64,000 nucleotides of DNA from Adiantum capillus-veneris (Eukaryota > Streptophyta > Polypodiopsida > Polypodiales > Pteridaceae): NCBI GenBank assembly GCA_014529385.2, contig CM043964.1:474997-538996 (forward strand). Reading direction: 5' to 3'. A program made the translations under genes and the position numbers. Position 1 is the stretch's first letter. Every line of letters begins with the position of its first letter. The notes under the pieces are model-generated. The model was not told where the DNA came from and ran no database searches. It saw only the letters and a list, made by a program, of their open reading frames with translations. This document shows, piece after piece, positions 54,124 through 64,000 of this stretch.

Positions 54124-55531
54124 AGGCCTGCCTATATTGCAAATGACCTAACAGAAGAAGAAGAAGAGATTTTGATAAGCTTTCTGAAAGAGTACCAAGA
54201 TATTCTCGCTTGGTCTTACAAGGATCTCAAGGGCGTTGATCTAGACATCTGTCAACATACCATACCCATGAGAGGTGATGCAAAACCAAGTAGACAAAGT
54301 CCATACACATATAATAAAACATTTGCCAGGAAGATCAAAGAAGAGATTGAGAAACTAAAGGAATACAAATTCATTTATGAAATTGAACACACAGATTGGG
54401 TGTCTCCAATTGTGGTAGTACCCAAGAAAAATGGAAAACTACGAGTGTGCGTCAATCTGAACAAATTAAGTGAATGCAGCTACCATTCATTAGAGAGAAC
54501 TTTCCTCTTCCAATCACTGAGAATGTTTTAGAACGATTTGTATAAAATAATCTTATAGCTTCTTAGATGGATTTTCGAGATACAATCAGCTTTTGGCTGA
54601 CCCAAAAGATCAACATAAAACTGCTTTTGCAACGGAATGGGATATTTTTTCCTATCGGGTTATGCCTTTTGAGTTATCTAATGATCCTGCCACCTTTCAA
54701 AGATTGATGAGTCATGCTTTTAAAGAATATCTAAGGAATTTCTTGGAAGTATATATGGATGATCTATCCGTACCTTCATCAATCCGAGACGATCATTTTG
54801 AACACCTCAAAAGCGAATTCGAAAAATATAGACTTTATAGGATTTGCCTAAATTCTGAAAAGTGCACATTCATGGGTAGACAAGGAAAAATTCTTGGACA
54901 TATAGTGTCTAAAATTGGCATAGCTATGAATATGGATAAAATTCACCTCATTGCTGATTTGCCTAAACCAACAACAGTCAAGGGGGTTCAAGCCTTCATG
55001 GGACATTGTGTCTATTACAAACATTTCATTTACATATACGCTATAATTGCAAAACCTATGTATAGCTTGATTACACACTTTGAGTGGACTGAGGCATGTG
55101 AAGAATCCTTCATGAAGCTTAAGCAAGCTCTCACCTCAGCTCCAATATTGAAAGCACCAAATTGGAATAAGATATTCCACATACATGTGGATGCTTTCAA
55201 TTTTTCCATCGGATGTATACTAGCTCAACCAAGAGACGGGAAAATTGACTTTCATATTTCTTATGCTAGCTAATAGTTGAACATGGCAGGAAAGAATTAT
55301 ACCACCATTGAAAAGGAAGGATTAGGAATGATCTATGCCGTAAAAACGTATAGACATTATCTATTAGCAAACAAATTTGTATTCTTTGTGGACTACCAAG
55401 ATTTATTGTACTTGGTCAATAAGCCATGCAGCACAGGAAGAATAGTGAGATGGTTCATCATTCTTCTAGAATTTGATTTCAATGTGGTTGTAAAAAAGGA
55501 CACTACTCATCAAAGAGTAGATCATTTGTGA
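54124..55531 (+). pseudogene. Gypsy E reverse transcriptase and RNase H
   Basis: Preceded by AYIANDLTEEEEEILISFLK. RT includes DILAWSYKDLKGVDLDICQH, WVSPIVVVPKKNGKLRVCVN and FSYRVMPFELSNDPATFQRL (G to E in the usual MPFGL). The catalytic box is YMDD (54752-54763), followed by GKILGHIVSKIGIAMNMDKI. RNase H at about 55150-55531 (YTTIEKEGLGMIYAVKTYRH, FFVDYQDLLYLVNK). A frameshifted, stop-containing stretch lies at 54460-54600, TAG after SYAS near 55273, and the end at about 55529. DILAWSYKDLKGVD is typical of plant Tat-like elements. Confidence 0.88.
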
Positions 55532-55603
55532 AGGATTGTTCTAGGGTAATCACCTAAAGGAGTAGATGATGATCTACCAAATCCCTATTTTTTCTCCGTA
55601 AAA

Positions 55604-56348
55604 ATGATACCTAGATGGTGGAAAAACATGGTATCATTGATGACCATAGCTAAAGTGGATTCACAAATACCACTTCCTATTACAATCAGATTAATTAAGC
55701 AATATGCTATGTATCAATTAGTAGCTAGTAGTCTATACAAAAGAGATCGAGATGGAATATTGATTTTATGCATTATTCCTGAAGAGAAAAACCAATACGT
55801 AAGTCAAGCACATATTACCATAGTAGGACTTCACTTTGCGGAAGACCAAACTATACAAAGGATATTGAGACTTGGAGTATTTTGGCCAAATATGAGGAGT
55901 GATGTTCGCTCTTATGTAAAGGAATCTCCTCAATGTAAAAAAAAAACACCCATACCTTATGTTACATTGTTTCAAATGTCGCTTGTTCCTAAGTGGACTA
56001 AATATCTAGTTACCTATTTATCAAGCCGAACATTTTTTGAGGATACGAGTAAACGCTATCAAAGAGAAATTGAAACTGAAGCAAGAGACTATTCTCTTAA
56101 TGGAAACCAATTGTATCGGAGAGGTAAGGAGAAACATTTGCATCTTTGTGCAAATGAACGCGAATATATTCCGATCATACAACAAGCACATGCTGAATTA
56201 GCTGGAGGTCACTTTTCTAGTGAGATCACCAAAAGAGCAATCTTAATGGTAGGCATATGGTGGCCAACACTTTTTGCGGGTGCCAAAGAATATGTTTGAA
56301 GATGTGATGCTTGTCAACAAGCAAAAATGCCAACACAAGTAGATAGTA
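55604..56348 (+). pseudogene. Gypsy E tandem integrase H2C2 zinc-binding modules
   Basis: Two integrase N-terminal modules lie in one frame about 120 residues apart. Module 1: YQLVASSLYKRDRDG ... QAHITIVGLHF ... LGVFWPNMRSDVRSYV, with SPQCKKK (one zinc Cys kept). Module 2: GNQLYRRGKEKHLHLC ... QAHAELAGGHFSSEIT ... VGIWWPTLFAGAKEYV, then CDACQQAK after a TGA (56297-56299). Between them is PKWTKYLVTYLSSRTFFED. Only the second module keeps the full H-H-C-C. The MITE follows 15 bases after the second. Confidence 0.75.
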
Positions 56349-56636
56349 GGGTGAAAGCATGTTAGCTTGTTGCGCTTTTTGTGCTAGTTAGCAGTTTCAA
56401 GTTAGCACATCTTCAAAAAGTTGGGTGTCTGGTAAATTTTTTACAAATAATATCAAAATTTGTCGGAGGTTGTACATTTGGATTCCTTGTTTCAAGTGCT
56501 TTCTATTGATATATCATATGTCATAGATCTTGGAGATGTAGCTCAAGTTATTGTACTAGTTAGCATATGTCAAAATTGTGCTAGTTAGCATTGTCCGGGA
56601 CATGAAAAAGCATGACAAGTTAACATGCTTTCACCC
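56349..56636. mobile_element. 288-bp MITE in gypsy E integrase
   Basis: 22-bp terminal inverted repeats (56349-56370, 56615-56636) with one mismatch, starting GGGTGAAAGCATGTTA. Inside are three copies of ctagttagca (near 56387, 56557 and 56580). No ORF. It separates the H2C2 module from the integrase core. I could not find a convincing target-site duplication. Confidence 0.75.
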
Positions 56637-57300
56637 AACATGCCCTTAAGAACAATGATGGGAGCTAGAGCTTTCCCAAAATGGGGTATAGACATTGTTG
56701 GGCCATAGAACCCAAGCTCAATATATCATTGTAGCTATAGACATTTTGACTAAGTGGACCGAGGTTAAAGAAACTCAAAAGAATGATACGAAAACCACGA
56801 CTGCATTCTTATATGAGTATGTGTTGACATGATATGGACTGCCAATAGAAATTGTCAGTGATAGGGGAACTCATTTCCTCAATGAAGTAATTGAGTATCT
56901 GCTTAATGAATTTATGGTTATCCATAACAAGTCAGCTACCTATCACCCACAAGCAAACGAACAATTTGAGCATACGAATAAGATTCTTTGCTCGGTTTTC
57001 ACTAAAGTGGTTAGTTCAGGAAGAACAGACTGGGAAATGAATCTCCATGGTGCTCTATGTGCTTATAGAGTTTCATTCAAAACAGCTTTAAATGCTACAC
57101 CCTTTAACCTGGTTTATGGTCTTGATGCCATGATACTGCCACAATAGAATTTCTATTGCTTCCATTAAGGGTAGAAAGGGATCTTGAGTGGACTGGATAT
57201 GAATTGTCAGAACGACTTGAAGATTTAGAGAAGCTAGATGAGAAAAGGCTAATAGCTGTAGCTCACATCTATGCACAAAATCAAAAACAAAAATAGTTTT
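56637..57300 (+). pseudogene. Gypsy E integrase core
   Basis: Reads MMGARAFPKWGIDIVGP (first Asp), IEIVSDRGTHFLNEVIEYLL (second Asp) and SATYHPQANEQFEHTNKIL (Glu in place), then a GALCAYRVSFKTALNATPF segment. Frameshifts near 56700 and stops near 56831 and 57145. The usual NGQAE is altered to NEQFE. Confidence 0.8.
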
Positions 57301-58440
57301 TTGATTCCCATCTAATTACCAAAATCTTCAAAAAAGGGGATCTAGTTTATTCTATTCCCTTAAGCAACACATTCCCAAGTTTAAGAGAAAGGGAAACAAA
57401 CCGTTTATTATTGAAGATGTATCTCCAAATGGATCAGTTAAGATATTCACCCTAGATGGTGAACCAATGGCTAATTGGATTAGTGGATGTACAATTTTCC
57501 ACTAACCAATGAATCGCTAGAAAGAATGCATGCAGCCAAGCAAAGGAGAATAAAACGACAGCAGGTTATTGATGAAGCCCGAGAAGAAGCTAGGCTTCGG
57601 GTCCTCAAAAGGAAAGCTTCTCTCAAGAACCAACAATTACCTATTCCCATCAACACATTGGAAATAGATGACCGACAATGGGAGTTGCAAAACGATGCAA
57701 TATTCATGGATGATGAATGGTTAGATGGAATGGACCTTCACATCAAAGTACAACTCAACAACCATAGTACCAATGCTTTGGTGGACACAGGAGCTCTAGT
57801 AAATGCAGTCAGTTATTCCATTTACAAGAAAGAAACAACTCAGTCATAAACAACAGGAATAGAGACTATCAAAGAATGCAACAAGAACCCAACACCAACA
57901 TTGGGAGTAGTCAACTTGAATGTGATAGTACATGGATTTTCATGCCCTCATAAGTTTGTATCCTTACTAGATGAACACATGAATGAGACAATGATTCTTG
58001 GAATTTCATGGATGAGAACATACAAGGCAGTACCAGATCGGGATACGAATCAGCTCAAGCTATCACCTAAAGTTGGAAAACTCATTGTTCCGATTGCACC
58101 AAGCAAGGAGGAATGGAAAGGCAATTGTCAGCGAAGCAAACCACAAAGTAATCAATCTTCTCCATCCTCTTAACAAGTAAATTCTACAGGTAGCATGCAA
58201 GGAGTCAGGCAAATTTGGGTACCAAAAGGAAATCTTAAGGACAAGCCGATTCAAATCTGGGTGCCCAAAGCATCATCGACAATACCAAAGACGGTTCTAA
58301 AGGTCATGCAACAGAGACAATCATCTCCGAGTAAGGACCCTAGCACAAAATGGATTTGGAAGAAAAAGGAGCCCTTATCTTCTCCGCAAACCGTAAAATC
58401 AATCAACCAATGGAGAGTTAAGTCTTAGAAGACTCCACCA
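57301..58440 (+). pseudogene. Gypsy E post-integrase region with a second retropepsin-like domain (DTGA)
   Basis: After the integrase tail (FIIEDVSPNGSVKIFTLDGE) a basic helical segment follows (MHAAKQRRIKRQQVIDEARE, EARLRVLKRKASLK). Then comes LHIKVQLNNHSTNALVDTGA, with DTGA at 57784-57795. The same frame (one TAA at 57847-57849) reaches ETMILGISWMRTY at about 57985-58020, about 70 residues later, which is retropepsin spacing and gives the ILG-type second signature. Beyond it, QIWVPKG and IQIWVPKA form a short internal repeat (58207-58275). Unlike the upstream protease, the catalytic triad here is intact. It could be a real extra domain of this lineage or the start of another element fused at the end. 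Confidence 0.65.
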
Positions 58441-58831
58441 CACCATTCTGCACCAAGAAAACCAAGGTATCAATGGCAAGTAAAATCTCAACAACAGTAA
58501 AAATAGATACCAACTGCTCAGGCAATCAGTGTGCTAAAGCATCTTGATGGTACAATCAAGCAAAGAGCACACAAGATACAAGATTTCTCTTTGGAAGACA
58601 ACATAAAAAATCCTCGACATCCGAAGCCCTTGAGTTAATTACTGAAGACCCAACTATTGCACAGGATAATGGTTTGCACTGCATTGATCTTCAAAGCATG
58701 GTAGAGCCAACCAAGGCTATGCATAGAAATGATTGTTCAACCCATGCACATAGTCGTCCTGGGCTACGCCACCTAGGAGGGATGGAAGAGTACTAAGTAA
58801 TTAAGGGAATTTTTTAAAGAGGGGGGAAAAA
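58441..58831 (+). other. Gypsy E 3' untranslated region and polypurine tract
   Basis: No reliable ORF. The run aaagaggggggaaaaag (about 58815-58831) precedes tgatgtttacatg, a plausible 3' LTR start, of which only about 75 bp remain before COP1d. Confidence 0.5.
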
Positions 58832-59255
58832 GTTTGATGTTTACATGTGATTTTTTTGCAAAATTACCTAATAATGCCCTTATAATTCATCAACAGGGGA
58901 AATTTCGTTGAAATGTAGAAAGAAAGAGAGAGAGACGAGACAAGAGACACACCATATACACTCCCAAAGACTGATTCATATTGGTGGACAAGATACAAAT
59001 ATATAAGTGAGACCAAGTAGTCAAGAGTGAGCCATATATAGCTCCAACACCCCCACTCAAACAAAGGACTCTAGCTTTGGATGAAAAAGCCCTTGGGGAG
59101 TTCAAGGGAAAAACCCAAGCCCCTATACAATGTGAAAATATGAACCAACGACGATGATGTGTAAGTGAATTGTGCATCTATGTACAAATATTCAAGTGAC
59201 TTAGAGATTACAATGTGCAAATGTGGAGTGCGCATAGTGCATGGTACCTAAAAGA

Positions 59256-62200
59256 TTACAATGTCATATGTACAAAGCTATTACAATAGCAAAGAAGCTG
59301 ATCTAAAAAGAGTGAGGCCGAAGCAACTACAAGCTCCGAGCGCAAGAGGATGAAACGTGACTCGTTGAGGCCTTTGGTCAAAATGTCTGCAATCATCTGG
59401 TCACTTGGACAGTTTTTAACCATAATTGTTCCTTTGCGTACTTCATACCTGACATAATGATAATGGACTGCAATGTGCTTTGACTTATTATGTTTAACAT
59501 AGTCTTTTGCAAGACTAGTAGCACTTTGGTTGTCACACCGCAAGGGTGTGCTAGAAAGAGGAGAGTGACCAATATCAAGGAGCATTTGTCAAAGTTAAAT
59601 CAACTCACGAGCTACAAGTGATGCTGCAACATATTCTGACTCAGTCGTAGAAACTGCAACACAACGTTGTTTCTTGCTGGTCCAAGAAATAAGACAACCA
59701 TTTATGAAGAAGCAATTTCCACTAGTAGATCGCATAGATAAATGTGAGCTTGCCCAGTCTGAATCTGTGTAACCCAAAAGAGAAATATATTGCATAGAAT
59801 CCGATGTGAGTTGTCGTCGATAGACTAAACCAAAATCTGTAGTGCCTTTCAAGTATTTCAATACACGCTTTGCAGCATACCAATGCTTAAGAGAAGGACA
59901 TGAAAGATGTTTTCCAAGATAATTAGCAGAAAACAGAATATCAGGATGAGTGTTCATGCCAACAAACTGAAGACATCCAATCAAGTTAGCATAAGGTTGA
60001 TTTGTGACAAGTTGACCGCCATTGTCAGAAGCGTTCTTCGTAGAGCTCGCAAGACAAGGTGTGTTGGCTGAATGTGCAGATTCCATACCAAGTTTTTGAA
60101 TAGTATCTACAATTAAATTTGACTGTCGAAGGAATCAAATACCTTTTGTACGATTCCGTTGGATTTGAATGCCAAAACACGAGTGAATCTCTCCAAGATC
60201 CACCATATCAAATGCAAAAGACAATAAATTTTTCACTTGCTAAAGAAATCCGAAATCATTGGAAACAAGGATGGTATCATCCACATAAAGAGTAAGAATC
60301 ACAAAACTGCTACCTTGGCATTTTATGTATAAGTTGGGGTCTGAAGAGCAAGAGATGAATCCTTTAGAGGTGAGAAAAAGATCAAATTTTGTATACCAAG
60401 CTCGCGAAGCTTGTTTGAAACCATATAGTTCCTTATGTAGTTGAGCAACAAGGTCTTCTTTACCTGGAATAACAAACCCTTCTGGTTGTTCCATATAAAT
60501 TTCATCTTCCAAGTCACCATTAAGAAAAGCAGTATGCAGATCATTTGGTGAGCTTCTAAATCAAATTGAACAGCAAATGCCAGTAAAACTCGAGCACTTG
60601 TAATGCGAACAACTGGTGAAAAAGTCTCTTGATAATCAACACCAGCTACTTCGAAGTAACCTTTTGCAACTAAACGCACCTTGAACTTGTCAAAAGATCC
60701 ATCTGCTTTTACTTTTGCCTTATACACCCACTTACATTTAATAGCTGTACGACCAGGAGGTAATTCGGTTAGTATCCATGTACCTTTAGAGATAAGAGAA
60801 TCGTACTATGCTTCCATAGCCTTTTGCCATTGATCCTTTTGTGGTGAAGAGATCGCTTCATCATAAGTAACGGGATCTTCAGAAGTAGAAAAATCATTAT
60901 CAGCAATATCGTCATCATAAACATGAGATGAGCCATGTTCAAAATCAAAAGGTAGATCAACAAAAATATCAATATCATCATTGGAAACATTCGGAATGGA
61001 TGGTTGTGAAGAGGAAAGTTGCTCTATAGGAAGAGTTTCATCTTCTGAAAGAAATGAAAAAGCCTGAAGAAATGATTTAGTGTCATAAGAATCATCCATG
61101 GACCATGAGCCTCCCATAAGATGTTCGTTAAAAGTAGCATCACGATTCACAATTACTTTCTTGGAGGAAGGGTCATAGAATTTGTAGCCTTTGGAAGTGT
61201 TAGAATATCCAATAAAAATAACTTTAAGACCAGGAGCATCAAGCTTTGTTCGTGTTTCTTTGGGAACATGAATATAAGCAATACATCCAAACATTCGAAA
61301 ATGAGATACAGAAGGAATGTCACCTGTCCATGCTGTAATGGGTATCTTACCGGAGGGTGCAGTAGTAGGAAGATGATTCTGAATAAATACTGTTGTCAAA
61401 GTAGCTGCAGCCCAGAAAACACGAGATAAGCCACAATGAATCAGCATACATCTTACAACATTGAGAATAGTGTGATTCTTTCGTTCAGCAACGCCGTTCT
61501 GTTGAGGCGAAATGGAATAGTGTGTTCATGATGAATTCCACTGTCAGCACAGTAACTCACAAACTCTCGGGAAACATATTCGCCTCCATTGTCACTACGA
61601 AGCTTCTTAAGGTGGCGACCAGTTTGAAGTTCCGCAGCCTTATGGAATTGTTTGAAAACAAATAAGGCTTCAGATTTTTGTCTAAGTAGAAATACAGTCG
61701 TATACCTTGAGAAATCATCAATGAAAGTAATGAAGTAGCGATATTGTGATCTCCAAGAAGGTAGAGGTCCACATATATCAGTATGAACAAGATCCAATAT
61801 GTCATGAGAATGAGTTGTATTTGAAAGAGGAAAGGGTTTACGATTGTGTTTCCCAAGAGCACAAAATTCACAAATTCCCATATGGGGATGGGCTTTAATA
61901 TCCATGCCATGAACAAGATCACGACGTTGAAGATCAAGGAGTTTTGAGAAATCAGCATGAACAAAACGGTGATGCCATAATTTGCAATCATGATCACCTG
62001 GAGTAGTGACAACATTTGCTACAGCATCGTTGAGAGAGAGTTCAAACAAATTACCGTTTCGAGGAGCGGTGGCTATAGTCTGTCCATCTTTTTCAATTCG
62101 GCATTTGGTATGATCAAATCCAACAAACAGACCAAGATCAACAAGACTAGCAACTGAAAGAAGATTACGTTGAAGATTTGGTACATGTAATACTCCTCGC

Positions 62201-63490
62201 AAAATTTGAGTGGAAGAAGATAAGGTACCAAGATATAAGTCTCCAATACCCTTTACTTGACAAGTAGTATCATCAACAAGATAAACAACACGTTGAACTG
62301 GTAGTGGATGATAGTTATGGAGCCACTTAGACTGATATGTCATATTTCTTGTAGCACCGAATCGGCAATAAAAAGTGATCCATCACGTACATGAAGTATT
62401 CTGTCTGGAGCAACTGAACATAGGACGCAGTTGGTTTTTGGTACAATGTTGTTTTGATGTTCAGTAGCATATCCTCTATTCCGATCTGTGTTGAATCGAC
62501 GCTTATAGCACATATGAGTGGGATGATCAGATCGTCCACAATATTCACAAGAAGAAGAAGAAGAGTCTCTAGATAAACGTGGTTGTTTCGTGGTAATATT
62601 GTGTTCTTCATCATATTGGCGTGCCCAACAATCATCTTCAGTATGGCCATTTCTTTTGCAGTAAGAACAATGCTTATTAGGAAATTTGAGACGAGAGAAA
62701 ATATTACCGCGACGGCCACCTCTGCGGTTTCCTCGTTGAAATGGACACCTTCGAGCATAAAAAGCACGTTCCATCTGTTGTGACTCAGTCTCCTCTTGGG
62801 AAATCATAGCTGTATCGTGACCAACATTACGACGTTCTTGACATTGAGAGTATTCAATTAAAGACATACAGGCTTGGTCGAAATCAAGACCATCTTTATT
62901 AGAGAGAATAGTAACAATGTTATCATAAGAAGAGTCCTTCACCGTATCAAGGAGAAGTGTAATCAGTTGCTTTTGTGGAACAGGATCACCGGTAGCAGCA
63001 AGTTGATTAATAATATATTTGAAAGATTCAATATGTCCCGTTATGGCAGTACCAACTTCATATTGTAACTTGTTAAGCAACCCTCTCAAATAAAGTATTT
63101 CTGTGACAGATTTCTTCTGAAAGTTTGCAATAAGGTACGTCCATACGTCGTGGGAAGTAGGAAGTTATACATATCAAGCAAAAGGGAATCAGTAAGAGAA
63201 GAAATAATATACCGACGAGCTGCTTTATCACGTCGTTGCCAATCCGTATAGGCAGCATTCCAATCTTCAAATATAGGTCCTTCAGTGATAAGCACGTTAT
63301 CATTATCCGTATCAACAGGCATAAGATACTTCCATACGTCGTGGAAAGTAGGCAGTTCATACATATCAAGCAAAAGGGAATCAGTAAGAGTAGAAAGAAT
63401 ATACCGACGAGCTGCTTTATCATGTCGTTGCCAATCCGTATAGGCAACATTCCAATCTTCAAATATAGGTCCTTCAACGATAAGCACGTT
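59256..63490 (-). pseudogene. COP1d Gag-Pol remnant
   Basis: Minus-strand pieces: gag 63490-62340 (WQRRDKAARRY twice, two CCHC knuckles), a frameshift at the protease near 62355, integrase 62343-61453 (H-H-C-C, HTDICGPL, DNGGEYVSREF), 61447-60806, RT 60727-60323 and 60512-60240, RNase H 60086-59256. Shared with COP1b: the frameshift near 60547, TAG at 60240-60242 and TGA at 60135-60137. Private lesions include stops near 59595 (ELI then stop), a frameshift near 61453 and a stop near 60809. Confidence 0.88.
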
Positions 63491-63492
63491 AT
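63130..63492 (-). repeat. 191/192-bp tandem duplication inside COP1d gag
   Basis: Copy at 63130-63320 and copy at 63321-63492. gataagcacgttat recurs at 63287 and 63479. The copies differ by a one-base deletion and several substitutions. The junction keeps the Gag frame, repeating the WQRR/HDKAARRYI helix. Confidence 0.85.
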
Positions 63493-63893
63493 GACAACAG
63501 TGTTAAGTATGGAGCCTGATTTACCCTTGTAATTTTCTGTGGTAAAAACGCACATTTGTAAGGCCCCCATTATGAGGAGAAGCCATCGTGCGTGAAGGAA
63601 AATCACTCACCGTAAACCAAAATTTTCATGGAATATTCTTTTTCGCCGGAATATTACGGCCGGACGGCGGCCGGAAAGTTGTCGGAAAACAACCGGTCGG
63701 TTGGCCGGTGGCCAGTGGTCGGAAGTCAATGGCCGGTGGCCGGTGGCCGAATTCAATGGCCGGTGGCCGAATTCAAAAGCGGACTTGTCTTCTCAAGGGC
63801 GGCCACACATGGGCGGATTGGAGGGTCCGATTTGGACTTATTCGCACAAGGGCGGCTACACATGGCTGTCTCTCATAAGAGAGGGCAGCCCTT
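63493..63893 (+). repeat. GC-rich ggccggtg minisatellite and direct repeat upstream of a promoter
   Basis: 63690-63777 is built of ggccggtggccgaattcaat-like units. Downstream, caagggcggccacacatgg (63794-63812) and caagggcggctacacatgg (63847-63865) form a direct repeat 53 bp apart, placed like promoter elements. ORFs read through this stretch are repeat artefacts. Confidence 0.6.
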
Positions 63894-63899
63894 TTGGCC

Positions 63900-63907
63900 T
63901 ATAAAAG
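63900..63907 (+). promoter_or_regulatory. TATA box of a promoter at the window edge
   Basis: TATAAAAG is followed by a leader with acacacattttatagtgtgaag, which could fold as a small hairpin (cacattttatagtgtg). Likely an LTR or gene promoter continuing beyond 64000. Confidence 0.55.
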
Positions 63908-64000
63908 GAGGCCATTTCTACACACATTTTATAGTGTGAAGTTGATGCAACAAGGTGAGTGTGAGGTGGTGAGAGTGAAGCAAGGAGGGAGCTCCATTAA

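Larger units (their letters stand above)
41220..58831 (+). mobile_element. Ty3/gypsy E, plant Tat-like, heavily interrupted
   Basis: Plus-strand gypsy element reading gag (41220-41914, 48779-49293, 51247-51690), linker, protease, RT, RNase H, tandem H2C2 modules, integrase and a C-terminal retropepsin. It is split by a TTAA transposon (41919-48774), a probable solo LTR (49298-51242) and a MITE (56349-56636). The 5' LTR is lost at the junction with copia G. A purine tract (aaagaggggggaaaaag, about 58815-58831) marks the 3' end, and its LTR is cut short by COP1d. Stops and frameshifts occur in every domain. Confidence 0.8.
58906..63492 (-). mobile_element. Ty1/copia COP1d, 5'-truncated, defective
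   Basis: 3' LTR 58906-59049 (144 bp, first base changed, more divergent than other COP1 LTRs), purine tract and 3' leader, then pol and gag reversed to about 63492, inside Gag. 5' LTR and leader missing. Shares three coding lesions with COP1b. Contains a tandem duplication in gag. Confidence 0.9.

Noticed and set aside
63588-63939. Overlapping ORFs rich in Gly-Arg-Trp at the right edge
   Set aside because: Translations of the ggccggtg minisatellite in three frames.

Overview
The window is repeat-dense nuclear DNA from a land plant. I found no gene I would call an ordinary host gene. The evidence for a plant is a CACTA (En/Spm) transposase with TNP2, DUF4218 and DUF4216 regions, short-LTR Ty1/copia elements whose primer-binding site fits plant initiator tRNA-Met, and Ty3/gypsy elements with plant-like protease, RT and integrase. 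A Penelope-like retroelement, an atypical YLDD gypsy and a TTAA-flanked DNA transposon are unusual for a flowering plant and hint at a large-genome fern, lycophyte or gymnosperm. That is an inference; the species cannot be read from this sequence.

Layout. 1-4820: broken CACTA element (spliced TNP2-type transposase, second ORF, subterminal repeats). 5440-6300: promoter-like site and a coiled-coil ORF. 6640-16352: reverse-strand gypsy element F with both LTRs, a DGGA protease, an FMDD RT, a truncated integrase and a long coiled-coil reading frame after pol. 16380-17712: unrecognised ORF followed by a polypurine tract and an LTR-like sequence. 17717-20223: composite block bounded by 16-bp inverted LTR ends, containing short copia LTRs, minisatellites and a strict 171-bp tandem array. 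20300-21830: degenerate repeats and one TTAA-element end. 22560-26400: reverse-strand Penelope-like element. 27278-27675: duplicated block with long G runs and a (GA)n tract.

27986-39737 is a nest: copia COP1a holds gypsy B (29681-37881), which holds copia COP1b (30483-35969, reverse). A truncated copia G (39738-41195) abuts it. 41220-58831 is a second nest: gypsy E has its gag split by a TTAA-flanked DNA transposon (41919-48774), which carries the intact copia COP1c (42307-47817, single 1395-codon ORF, LTRs differing at 1 of 143 bases). Gypsy E also carries a probable solo LTR (49298-51242) and a 288-bp MITE (56349-56636). 58906-63492 is 5'-truncated copia COP1d. 63493-64000 has a GC-rich repeat and a TATA-type promoter, probably the edge of another element.

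The only element that looks able to encode all of its own proteins is COP1c. COP1b and COP1d share three inactivating lesions, which suggests that defective copies spread using proteins from a relative such as COP1c. The nesting gives a relative time order: gypsy E, then the TTAA element, then COP1c; and COP1a, then gypsy B, then COP1b.
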